A stretch of DNA of 64,000 bases from Winogradskya consettensis. Lineage in GTDB: Bacteria > Actinomycetota > Actinomycetes > Mycobacteriales > Micromonosporaceae. The notes under the pieces were generated by a model. That model did no database searches, had not been told where the DNA came from, and saw only the letters and a program-made list of their open reading frames with translations. The DNA is taken from positions 1-64,000 of the forward strand of contig NZ_BOQP01000017.1 of NCBI RefSeq assembly GCF_018332715.1, read 5' to 3'. Of the stretch, positions 25,197-33,176 are shown piece after piece (positions within the stretch are counted from its first letter, which is position 1; each line of letters begins with the position of its first letter). The position numbers and the translations under genes are program-made.

Positions 25197-26792
25197 ATGG
25201 CAGGCAGCGGCAACGCGGTAACCCGGTGGTTCGACGACCGGCCGGTCGCGGCCAAGGTGTTCACCGCCGTGGGCGTGGTCGGCGTCGCCGCCGTGACCGG
25301 GGGTGTCCTCGCCGTGGCCGGGCTCTCCTCGGTCTACCACCGCGGCGCCGGCCTCGAGAGCGGCAACATGCGGCCCTCGCTGCTGCTGGCCGGGCTGCGC
25401 GCCGACGCGCTCACCGCCCGCATCGACATCCGCGAGGTCGCGCTCTCCGCCGACAAGACCAGCGCCGAGGCCAAGCTCGAGACCGCCGACGAGGCCGTCG
25501 AGAGCGCGATCGCCACATACCGGCCCCAGGCCGCCGACCCCGCGGCGGTCGACACCTTCACGACACTGTGGAACCAGTACAAGACGGTTCGTGACGGTAC
25601 GCAGCTCACCGCCGCGCGGGCCGGGGACTACATCGAGTTCGAGAAGATAGCCACCGCCCAGGCGAACCCGATCATGACGCAGGCGATGGCCGCGCTGGAC
25701 AAGGCCTCCGACGCCGAGGTCGCCGACGCCTCCGCGACCGTTGCGCAGGCCGAGGACGAGTACGCTGCCACGCGTACCCGGCTGATCCTGGTCCTGGGTC
25801 TCGGCGTGCTGGCCGGTCTGCTCGTCGGCCTCTACACGGTCCGCCGGATCACCGCGTCGCTGCGCCGCGTCAGCACCGTCCTGGAAGGCCTGGCCGACGG
25901 GGACCTCACCCGCACGGCCGGCGTGGACAGCCGCGACGAGATCGGCCGGATGGCCGCGGCACTGGACCGGGCCACCGAGGGCGTACGCGAAACCGTCGCC
26001 GCCGTGGCCAGCACCGCCGCAACCGTGGCCGGCTCCGCGCAGGAACTCGCCGACACCAGCACGACCATCGCCGCGACCGCGGAGAGCACCTCCGCCCGCT
26101 CGCAGACCGTCGCGGACGCCGCCGGCGAGATCTCCGCCAACGTCCACAGCGTGGTCGCCGGCGCCGAGGAGATGTCCGCCTCGATCCGCGAGATCGCCCA
26201 GTCCGCCGCCCAGGCCGCCGAGGTCGCCTCCGCCGCCGTCGACGCCGCGCACGTCGCCTCCGGCACGGTCGGTCAGCTCGACACGTCCAGCGCCGAGATC
26301 GGCAACGTACTCAAACTGATCACGTCGATCGCCGCGCAGACCAACCTGCTGGCCCTGAACGCCACCATCGAGGCCGCCCGCGCCGGCGACGCGGGCAAGG
26401 GCTTCGCCGTGGTCGCCAACGAGGTCAAGGACCTGGCCCAGGAAACCGCCAAGGCCACCGAGGACATCGCCGCCCGCGTCGACGCCATCCAGGCCGACGC
26501 CCGCGCCGCCGCAGGCTCCATCGGCGAGATCACCGCGGTCATCGCGAAGATCAACGACTTCCAGACCACCATCGCCGCCGCCGTCGAGGAACAGACCGCG
26601 ACAACCGGCGAGATCAGCCGCAACGTGGCCTACGCCGCCACCGGCACGGACCAGATCGCCGGCACCATCTCCGGCGTCGCCGAAGCCTCGGCCGCCACCA
26701 GCGCCGGCATGGAACGCGCCCGCGGAGCGACCGCCGACCTCGCCACGGCAGCTTCCGGTCTGCAGACGCTGGTGAGCCGCTTCCGGTACTGA
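25197..26792 (+). CDS. Methyl-accepting chemotaxis protein
   Basis: The 531-aa chemoreceptor has a short cytoplasmic start, a first membrane helix (about 19-43) and a 4-helix-bundle periplasmic sensor (about 45-190). A second helix (about 197-217) and a HAMP domain (YTVRRITASLRRVSTVLEGL) follow, then a long cytoplasmic coiled coil. Its tip is the invariant hairpin IAAQTNLLALNATIEAARAGD with EVKDLAQETAKAT after it. It signals to a CheA kinase encoded elsewhere. In an actinomycete this implies a motile stage such as zoospores. Confidence 0.95.
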   Translation: MAGSGNAVTRWFDDRPVAAKVFTAVGVVGVAAVTGGVLAVAGLSSVYHRGAGLESGNMRPSLLLAGLRADALTARIDIREVALSADKTSAEAKLETADEAVESAIATYRPQAADPAAVDTFTTLWNQYKTVRDGTQLTAARAGDYIEFEKIATAQANPIMTQAMAALDKASDAEVADASATVAQAEDEYAATRTRLILVLGLGVLAGLLVGLYTVRRITASLRRVSTVLEGLADGDLTRTAGVDSRDEIGRMAAALDRATEGVRETVAAVASTAATVAGSAQELADTSTTIAATAESTSARSQTVADAAGEISANVHSVVAGAEEMSASIREIAQSAAQAAEVASAAVDAAHVASGTVGQLDTSSAEIGNVLKLITSIAAQTNLLALNATIEAARAGDAGKGFAVVANEVKDLAQETAKATEDIAARVDAIQADARAAAGSIGEITAVIAKINDFQTTIAAAVEEQTATTGEISRNVAYAATGTDQIAGTISGVAEASAATSAGMERARGATADLATAASGLQTLVSRFRY

Positions 26793-26908
26793 GCCGCAAC
26801 GCCTGCCATCGCCGGCTCCGGTACCCGGTGGTAACCGCTTGCCATCGTCGGTGGAGATCGATGGGAGTACAGTGCCTCCCGGCGTGCCGTCCAGTGGAGG
26901 GGGTCCAC

Positions 26909-28858
26909 ATGACGAGGCCGTTGCGGACGGGTGATCCGACCCGACTCGGTGAGTACGAACTGGTGGGCCGGCTGGGGGCGGGCGGCATGGGCACGGTCTA
27001 CCTGGGCCGGGCCTCGGACGGGCGTCCCGTCGCCATCAAGGTCATCCGGGCGGACCTCGCCTGGGACGACGAGCTGCGCGGTCGTTTCCGCAGTGAGGTC
27101 AACCGGGTCCGCCAGGTGCCCGCGTTCTCCACCGCGGCCGTGCTCGACGCCGACCCGGACCACGACCCGCCCTACCTCGTCGTCGAGTACGTCGACGGCC
27201 CCAGCCTCGCCGAGGTCCTCCGCAAGGACGGCCCGCTGAGCCAGGACGCCGTCCAGAGCATGGCGATCGGCATCACCGCCGCCCTCATCGCCATCCACGG
27301 CGCCGGCGTCATCCACCGCGACCTCAAACCGGGCAACGTGCTGTTCGCCATGGGCGGCGTCAAGGTCATCGACTTCGGTATCGCCCGCCCCCTCGAGGTC
27401 ACCAGCCAGCACACCCGCACGGACCAGATGGTCGGCACGGTCGCCTACATGGCCCCCGAACGCTTCGACTCCGACAACGGCCGAGCGGTCGGCACCGCCT
27501 CGGACATCTTCGCCTGGGGCGTCGTCGTCGCCTTCGCCGCCACCGGCCGCACCCCGTTCTCCGGCGAATCCGCACCGGCCACCGCGATGCGCATCCTCAC
27601 CCAGGAACCGGACCTGACCGGCTTGCGAGAGCCGCTACGCGGGCTGGTCGCCTGGTCCCTGTCCAAACGGCCCGAGGACCGCCCCACCGCCCGCGAACTG
27701 CTGGACGCCCTCCTCGGCACCACCGCCGCCCCCTCACCCGGCGCGTTCTCACCTGCCGGGCCGCCGCCCGATGCCCACTCACCCGGTGCACAGTCGGCCG
27801 GTGCACAGTCGGCCGGTGCCCACTCACCCGGCGCACAGTCGGCCGGCGCATCGCGGGCGGCGACTGGCTCATGGCCGCAGCACCGGCCGGCCAATACGCC
27901 TCCACCGCATCCGACATATCCGATTCACGCGGCTTATCCGGCATCGCAGCAACGGGTCGGGCACCAGCTGCCGCCGCCACAGCCGGGCAGCAGGCCCGCA
28001 CCCCAACAGGGCCTGCCCCAACACGGCCTGCCCCAACACGGCCTGCCCCAATACGGCCTGCCCCAGCAGGTCGGCAGACCGGCACCGCAGCAGGGCGGCA
28101 GACCGGCACCGCAGCAGGGCGTGCCGCAGCAGCGGCAAGGGCCGCAGGCGTGGGCGACGCCGCCGCACGGGCAGCCCCGCCCCAGCGGCTATCCCGCACC
28201 GCCCGCCCGCCCCCAGCGTCACCGCTCGCGCGCGTTCGTGGCGCTGATGGTGGCGACCGGCCTCATCGGCACCGCCCTCACCGCGATCGTGCTGGACGAG
28301 GTCGACTCGCAGGTGAACGACGTGGACTTCTCCGCCGGGGAGGACTCCGCCACCGATTCCTACTACGACGAGTACGGCGAGACCACGTCCGCCGCCCCGG
28401 CCGCAGCGAAGCTCAGGACGACCACGCCGGCGGCGATGTTCGAGCTGGTGTCGCGGCTGTTGCCGGACCGGGAGATGACCCATCTGCGTACGGATGGCAG
28501 CAAGGGCCGGATGTTCGTGCAGTTCTATCTGGACGGCGGGGACGGGCCGGGCATGATGTCGCTGTCCATCGCGGCGAAGGATGCGGGGACGAAGCCGGTC
28601 CGGGACGGCAAGCCCACCGTGACGGTGGAGCGGCTGAAGGGCAACTGCGTGCAGGACATGCTGGTCGAGGCGTCCTGGGCGGATGACACGCTCGTGCAGG
28701 TGGCGAATGCGACCTGCCTGACGTCGGGCGAGAAGGCGCCGGCCCCGCTGACCCTCGCCGAGGCGAAGTCGCTGGCCGCCGATCCGCGATGGGGCACGAG
28801 GATGGACGCGGACCTCGTGGACGCCGGCGCCGAGAACTACCCGTCCTTCACCAAGTAG
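26909..28858 (+). CDS. Ser/Thr protein kinase (PASTA-less PknB-type)
   Basis: The 649-aa membrane kinase has a Gly-rich loop GRLGAGGMGTVYLG (20-33), Lys44, catalytic HRDLKPGN (136-143), DFG (155-157) and APE in the activation segment (YMAPERF). After about residue 265 comes a long low-complexity linker with short tandem repeats (SAGAQSAGAHSPGAQ; QHGLPQHGLPQYGLPQ), then one membrane helix (FVALMVATGLIGTALTAIVL). An extracellular domain of about 170 residues follows, with two Cys and no known fold. ATG at 26909 with GGAGGGGG upstream. Confidence 0.95.
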   Translation: MTRPLRTGDPTRLGEYELVGRLGAGGMGTVYLGRASDGRPVAIKVIRADLAWDDELRGRFRSEVNRVRQVPAFSTAAVLDADPDHDPPYLVVEYVDGPSLAEVLRKDGPLSQDAVQSMAIGITAALIAIHGAGVIHRDLKPGNVLFAMGGVKVIDFGIARPLEVTSQHTRTDQMVGTVAYMAPERFDSDNGRAVGTASDIFAWGVVVAFAATGRTPFSGESAPATAMRILTQEPDLTGLREPLRGLVAWSLSKRPEDRPTARELLDALLGTTAAPSPGAFSPAGPPPDAHSPGAQSAGAQSAGAHSPGAQSAGASRAATGSWPQHRPANTPPPHPTYPIHAAYPASQQRVGHQLPPPQPGSRPAPQQGLPQHGLPQHGLPQYGLPQQVGRPAPQQGGRPAPQQGVPQQRQGPQAWATPPHGQPRPSGYPAPPARPQRHRSRAFVALMVATGLIGTALTAIVLDEVDSQVNDVDFSAGEDSATDSYYDEYGETTSAAPAAAKLRTTTPAAMFELVSRLLPDREMTHLRTDGSKGRMFVQFYLDGGDGPGMMSLSIAAKDAGTKPVRDGKPTVTVERLKGNCVQDMLVEASWADDTLVQVANATCLTSGEKAPAPLTLAEAKSLAADPRWGTRMDADLVDAGAENYPSFTK

Positions 28859-28915
28859 ACCTGGACGCCGACGCGATGCGCTCGTTCGAGGCGATGGACG
28901 GCACCGGCGAGGTGA

Positions 28916-29773
28916 TCACCAGTTGATCTTTCCGGGCCAGGTCACGTCGGCGAGCCGCTTCTGCCCGTCGAAGTTGGGGTGGAAGTAGTCGAACTTGCTG
29001 ACCAGGCTCAGCGAGAAGTCGACCCGGTTGGCGCTGCCCCCGTCCCAGCGGCACCGTTTGCCGTACGCTTCGCAAGCCCGTTCGAGCTGGGTGTTGTAGG
29101 CCGCGATCCGGTCCTTGACCTTGTGCCGGCGGTCGTTGTCGGCGTCGGCGGTGGAGGTCGGCCGAGCCAGCATCGACGGGCAGATGCCCCGGTTCCAGAC
29201 CCGGACGGCCTCCGCGTTGTCGTGCCCGAGCTCCCAGAGCCGGTAGAGGTCCGGGATGCTGACCACGAGGACGCGGGATTTCGGCAGCCCCTTCCTGAGC
29301 CGGTCGAGTCCGTCGTCCACCTGGGAGCGGAACGTCTTCACCGAGGTCATGTCGGCCACGTCGCCGGCGCAGGCGTCGTTGGCGCCGACCAGGACGGTCA
29401 CGTATTCCGAGCCGGCGTCGACAGCGGACGCGGCCTGCGCCTCGAGGTCGGCCGCGTCGGCACCGGGGACCGCGAAGTCGCGTGCCTTCCCCTTCATCTT
29501 CGGGTTCTTGGCGAGGATCCGCCCGTAGTGACTGCCGACCCCGTCCGCTCCCCCGGTCGACCAGGAGTTGCGGCTGCACGCCACATAGACGGCGCAGCTG
29601 CCGTACCCGGCGGTGATCGAGTCGCCGAGCGCGGCCATCGAGGACGGATAGCCGGGCTTCGGTTTCGCCGTGCCCGTCGAGGTGGGCCTGGGTGTGGCCC
29701 CGGCCCCCTCCTCGCAGGCCAGCGCGAAGACGCAGAGAACTGCCAGGACGGCGACGTGCCAGCGACGAAGCAC
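28916..29773 (-). CDS. Secreted SGNH/GDSL-type hydrolase
   Basis: The 285-aa secreted esterase-like protein starts at a GTG (VLRRWHVAVLAV) after GGGGG, with a lipoprotein-like signal ending LAC. SGNH blocks are clear: MAALGDSITAGYGSC (nucleophile Ser), GILAKNPK/AVPGA region (Gly), VLVGANDACAGD (Asn) and the C-terminal DYFHPNFDGQ carrying the His of the triad. Such enzymes cleave ester bonds in lipids or polysaccharide acetyl groups. An ATG at 29800 would extend it by nine residues. It faces the kinase gene tail to tail. Confidence 0.88.
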   Translation of the reverse strand: MLRRWHVAVLAVLCVFALACEEGAGATPRPTSTGTAKPKPGYPSSMAALGDSITAGYGSCAVYVACSRNSWSTGGADGVGSHYGRILAKNPKMKGKARDFAVPGADAADLEAQAASAVDAGSEYVTVLVGANDACAGDVADMTSVKTFRSQVDDGLDRLRKGLPKSRVLVVSIPDLYRLWELGHDNAEAVRVWNRGICPSMLARPTSTADADNDRRHKVKDRIAAYNTQLERACEAYGKRCRWDGGSANRVDFSLSLVSKFDYFHPNFDGQKRLADVTWPGKINW

Positions 29774-29836
29774 CGGACCCCCATGATCACAAAATGTCAC
29801 GACACATTCACCCTATGGCATCCGGCGCCTTGATCG

Positions 29837-30685
29837 TCAGGAAGGCGACGGGAATGCCGTCGGCCCGTCGCTCTGCACGAACCGGCTCCCGTTCCAGCGG
29901 TACGTTCGCTCCTGCTGCACGTCGTAGTACTTCTGGGTGACGGTGACGACAACTCTGCCCCCACTGACCGTCACGTCGTTGATGACCTGGCCCACCGGGC
30001 CCACCCAGCCCATCGCGGCCACCTTGCCGGTACGGCCGTTGAGCGCCAGCAACTGACCGGACGCGTCGTCCCCCGGGCCGGACGTGCAGCTGCCCCAGAC
30101 GACCGCCTCCACCCTGCCGTCCCCGTCGATGTCGCCGTAGGTCGGCGCTCCGCCGAGATAGGACGGGTGCACGGAGACACCCGACCCGGTCTGGCCGTCC
30201 ACGACCTCCAGTTCACCGGCCGGGCAGTCGTCGTCGTCATGGCGCGCGGGGAAACGGATCGTGGTGTTCTCGACATCCACCTTGCGCATGGACAGCGGCG
30301 CCGGGGCCGGTGACGTCGACGACGACCTCGGCGCGTCGGGCGACTCGGAACCACCCGGCTGCCCGCTGCCGGACGAGGACCCCGAGGGCGAGCCCGACGG
30401 GGAGGGAGAGCCGGGGTTCGGCGACGCGGACGGTGACGGCGTGACGGGCGCGAGAGTGACGGACGGCGACGGCATGACCGGCGGGTTCGGTGCGGGACCG
30501 AGCCCGTCGGAGCGCAGCCGCAAACCCACCCCGACACCCGCCACGGCGATCACGACGGCAGCCGCGGCGGCGACCACGACCACCCGGCGACGGGTCGCGG
30601 CGCGGGCCCGGGCCACGATCACGTCGGGCGGCAGGGGCTTGAACGACTCGTGCGCGGATTCCCGGTAAGAATCGAAGTTGCTCAT
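29837..30685 (-). CDS. Membrane protein coupled to the sigma factor; possible anti-sigma factor
   Basis: The 282-aa product has a ~40-residue cytoplasmic N-terminus (MSNFDSYRESAHESF...), one membrane helix (VVVVAAAAAVVIAVAGVGVG), a long Ser/Pro/Gly linker and an extracellular domain with an FG-GAP/VCBS-like APTYGDIDGDGRVEAVVWG loop. The ATG overlaps the stop of the sigma factor gene (ATGA). A single-pass protein coupled this way to a sigma gene is usually its anti-sigma factor, but no zinc-binding HxxxCxxC motif is seen, so that role is inferred from position and topology only. Confidence 0.7.
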   Translation of the reverse strand: MSNFDSYRESAHESFKPLPPDVIVARARAATRRRVVVVAAAAAVVIAVAGVGVGLRLRSDGLGPAPNPPVMPSPSVTLAPVTPSPSASPNPGSPSPSGSPSGSSSGSGQPGGSESPDAPRSSSTSPAPAPLSMRKVDVENTTIRFPARHDDDDCPAGELEVVDGQTGSGVSVHPSYLGGAPTYGDIDGDGRVEAVVWGSCTSGPGDDASGQLLALNGRTGKVAAMGWVGPVGQVINDVTVSGGRVVVTVTQKYYDVQQERTYRWNGSRFVQSDGPTAFPSPS

Positions 30686-31215
30686 GAGGGCACCTCCCAA
30701 CGCGGCCCGAGATCCTCGGCCAGCTTCGCCCGGCCCCGGTGCAGCCAGGCAGCCACCGTGCCGGTCGGAACGCCGAGCTCGTGCGCGATGTCCGCCACGG
30801 GCACGTCGGCGATGTGGTGCATGACGATGACCCGCCGCTGCCGCTCCGGCAGTTTACGCAGCGCCGCGACCAGCAGCACGTGGTCCGGGTTCATGCCGGG
30901 GACGACTCCGGGCGGCGGCTGACGCCGCATCACCTTGGCAGCGGTCGTTATCCGGCGCAGCCGGCTGGTGGCGAGGTTCCAGGCCACCCGGCGGACCCAG
31001 CTGACCGGATCCTCGTACGCACTGACGTCCCCCCACCGCTGCCACGCCCGCACGAACGCCTCCTGCGTAACGTCCTCGGCGTCGCCGCGATCGCCCAGGT
31101 ACGCGTACACCTGTGCGGTGATCCTGCCGTACCAGGCGAGGTAGAAGGCGTCGAACTCGCCCCGCCCGCCGACCACCGCCCGCAGGCGTACGGCAGGGCC
31201 CGGTTCCGGTCGCAC
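30682..31215 (-). CDS. RNA polymerase sigma factor, SigE/ECF family
   Basis: The 177-aa ECF-type sigma factor has region 2 with FDAFYLAWYGRITAQVYAYL and DAEDVTQEAFVRAW, and region 4 with LPERQRRVIVMHHIADV and the helix-turn-helix IAHELGVPTGTVAAWLHRGR. A GTG at 31215 has GAGGGGG 9 bp upstream and gives the usual family length. Longer in-frame starts up to 31302 are possible. It is translationally coupled to the membrane protein downstream, the standard sigma/anti-sigma layout. Confidence 0.9.
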   Translation of the reverse strand: MRPEPGPAVRLRAVVGGRGEFDAFYLAWYGRITAQVYAYLGDRGDAEDVTQEAFVRAWQRWGDVSAYEDPVSWVRRVAWNLATSRLRRITTAAKVMRRQPPPGVVPGMNPDHVLLVAALRKLPERQRRVIVMHHIADVPVADIAHELGVPTGTVAAWLHRGRAKLAEDLGPRWEVPS

Positions 31216-31385
31216 CCGGCGCCACCCCCTCGTGAGATTTGCAGCTCCGGAAACCGACACGCGCCACTGCGGCGGGGCCATGCGGTTTGTGTCGCAGGTC
31301 ACCCTCGATGCACTTGATGCATGGGGGGTGCAAGTTCACCCGAACGTCGGAGGCGCCCCGCCCGTCGAGTGACCACTATGGATCG

Positions 31386-33128
31386 ATGCCGGGACGCCAC
31401 CGCACCACCTTCCGCCACTCCGGCACCATTGCCGGCGTGACCGCGCTGGCGCTCACCGTCGCGGGCGCCGGTGCCTGGCTCGGCTACCGGCGCATGTCCG
31501 AGCAGGACTGTAGCGGCCAGGTCCCGCTCAGCGTCGCGGCGGCCCCCGAGGTCGCGCCCGCGGTGCGGGACGCCGCCCAGCGCTGGATGGATGCCGGTGC
31601 GGCGGTCGCCGGTCGCTGCGTGGCGGTCTCCGTCACCGCCGCCGAGCCCGCCGACGCCGCGACCACCGTCGCCCGCCAGCACCAGGTGAATCTCACCGGG
31701 CTCAGCACCGGGCGCAGCGGGAGCCTGCCGGACGTGTGGATCCCCGACTCGTCGATGTGGTTGCTGCGGATCTCCTCGGAGGCGCCCGGGTTCCGGCCCA
31801 CCGACGCCACCCCGATCGCGACCAGCCCGGTGGTGCTGGCCGTGCCGCAGCCGGTCGCCGAGACGCTCGGGTGGCCGTCGGCGAAGCTCGGCTGGAAAGA
31901 TCTGCTGGCCGCGCTCGGCCGCAAGGGACCCGCGGAGCTCCGTCCCGGGATCATCGACCCCAACCGCGACGCGGCCTCGCTGGCCGGCCTGCTGGCGCTG
32001 GGCGGGTCCGCGGGCGACGGCGCGGCGGGCGTCCGGGCCAAGGTCGGCGCCCTGCGCTCGCTGGCCGCCAACAGCTCCAAGATCCGCGACGACCTCGTGC
32101 AGAAGTTCCCGCGCTCCGCCGCCGACGTGGGGACCTCCCTCAGCGCGGCACCGCTCGCCGAGGGCGAGGTCGTGCGGTACAACGCGGCCCGGCCCGCGGT
32201 CCCCCTGGCGGCGCTCTACCTCTCCCCCGCTCCGGCGCCGCTGAACTATCCGTTCGCCGTGATGCCCGGCGCCGCGCCCGAGACCGCCTCGGCCGCCGCC
32301 GGGCTGCACGCGGCACTGCGTGACCAGGCTTTCCTCTCCGCGCTCGGGGCGGCCGGGCTGCGCGAACCCGGCGGCCGGGCGGCAACGGGGTTCACCGCTC
32401 CGGCCGGCGCGCCCGCCGCCCCGGCACCCGCCGCCACCGCCGTACCCGGAAACGACGCCGTGGCCAAGGCCGCCGGGCCGATCAACCAGCTGCTCGACAG
32501 CTGGTCCGCGATCACGCTGCCCGGCCGGGTGCTGGCGGTCTTCGACGTCTCCGGCTCGATGTCGGAGAAGGTCGCCACCGCGGGCGGCCTGACCCGCGCG
32601 GAGATCACCCGCCGTGCGGCGACACAGGGCCTGGCACTGTTCGACGACCGCTGGGCCGTCGGCAACTGGATCTTCTCCACCGAGCTGCGCGGCAAGCAAC
32701 CCTGGCGCGAGCTGGTGCCGATCACCCCGCTGAGCTCGGGCCGGGACAGGCTGACCGCCGCGATCGACAAGATCAGACCCAAGGAGAACGGCGACACCGG
32801 GTTGTACGACACCGCGCTGGCGGCGTACCGGAATGTGCAGAAGTCCTGGGAGCCGGGGGTGGTCAATTCGGTCATCCTGTTCACCGACGGGGTCAACCGC
32901 AACCCCGACGGCCTCACCCGCACCGCCCTGCTCGACCGGCTCACCCGGCTGCGCGACCCGAAGCGACCGGTCCGCATGGTGATCATCGGGATCGGCACCG
33001 ACGTCGACCGCGGCGAGCTGACCGCCATCGCCAAGGCCACGAGCTCGGGCGGCGTCTACCTGGCGGAGGACCCCGCGACGATAGGTCAGATCTTTTTGCA
33101 GGCCATCGGTACGCGCTCCGGCGCTTGA
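31386..33128 (+). CDS. Membrane-anchored substrate-binding and VWA domain protein
   Basis: The 580-aa product has an N-terminal membrane helix (IAGVTALALTVAGAGAWLGY). A ~330-residue domain resembling periplasmic substrate-binding proteins (type II) follows, then an Ala/Pro linker and a C-terminal von Willebrand factor A domain with an intact MIDAS start, FDVSGSMSEK (Asp near 387), and LFTDGVNRN. A VWA domain binds protein ligands through a metal ion, so this looks like an extracellular sensor or adhesion module. A GGDEF-EAL gene follows after 48 bp on the same strand, suggesting a link to c-di-GMP signalling. Confidence 0.85.
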   Translation: MPGRHRTTFRHSGTIAGVTALALTVAGAGAWLGYRRMSEQDCSGQVPLSVAAAPEVAPAVRDAAQRWMDAGAAVAGRCVAVSVTAAEPADAATTVARQHQVNLTGLSTGRSGSLPDVWIPDSSMWLLRISSEAPGFRPTDATPIATSPVVLAVPQPVAETLGWPSAKLGWKDLLAALGRKGPAELRPGIIDPNRDAASLAGLLALGGSAGDGAAGVRAKVGALRSLAANSSKIRDDLVQKFPRSAADVGTSLSAAPLAEGEVVRYNAARPAVPLAALYLSPAPAPLNYPFAVMPGAAPETASAAAGLHAALRDQAFLSALGAAGLREPGGRAATGFTAPAGAPAAPAPAATAVPGNDAVAKAAGPINQLLDSWSAITLPGRVLAVFDVSGSMSEKVATAGGLTRAEITRRAATQGLALFDDRWAVGNWIFSTELRGKQPWRELVPITPLSSGRDRLTAAIDKIRPKENGDTGLYDTALAAYRNVQKSWEPGVVNSVILFTDGVNRNPDGLTRTALLDRLTRLRDPKRPVRMVIIGIGTDVDRGELTAIAKATSSGGVYLAEDPATIGQIFLQAIGTRSGA

Positions 33129-33176
33129 CCACCCCAAGACTCTCATACACGGTAAGTACGCGCCGAAGTACTAAGC

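Noticed and set aside
28861..28920. A short plus-strand stretch reading like a protein C-terminus after the kinase gene
   Set aside because: Only ~20 codons, no start, not in frame with the kinase, and overlapping the SGNH hydrolase stop region.
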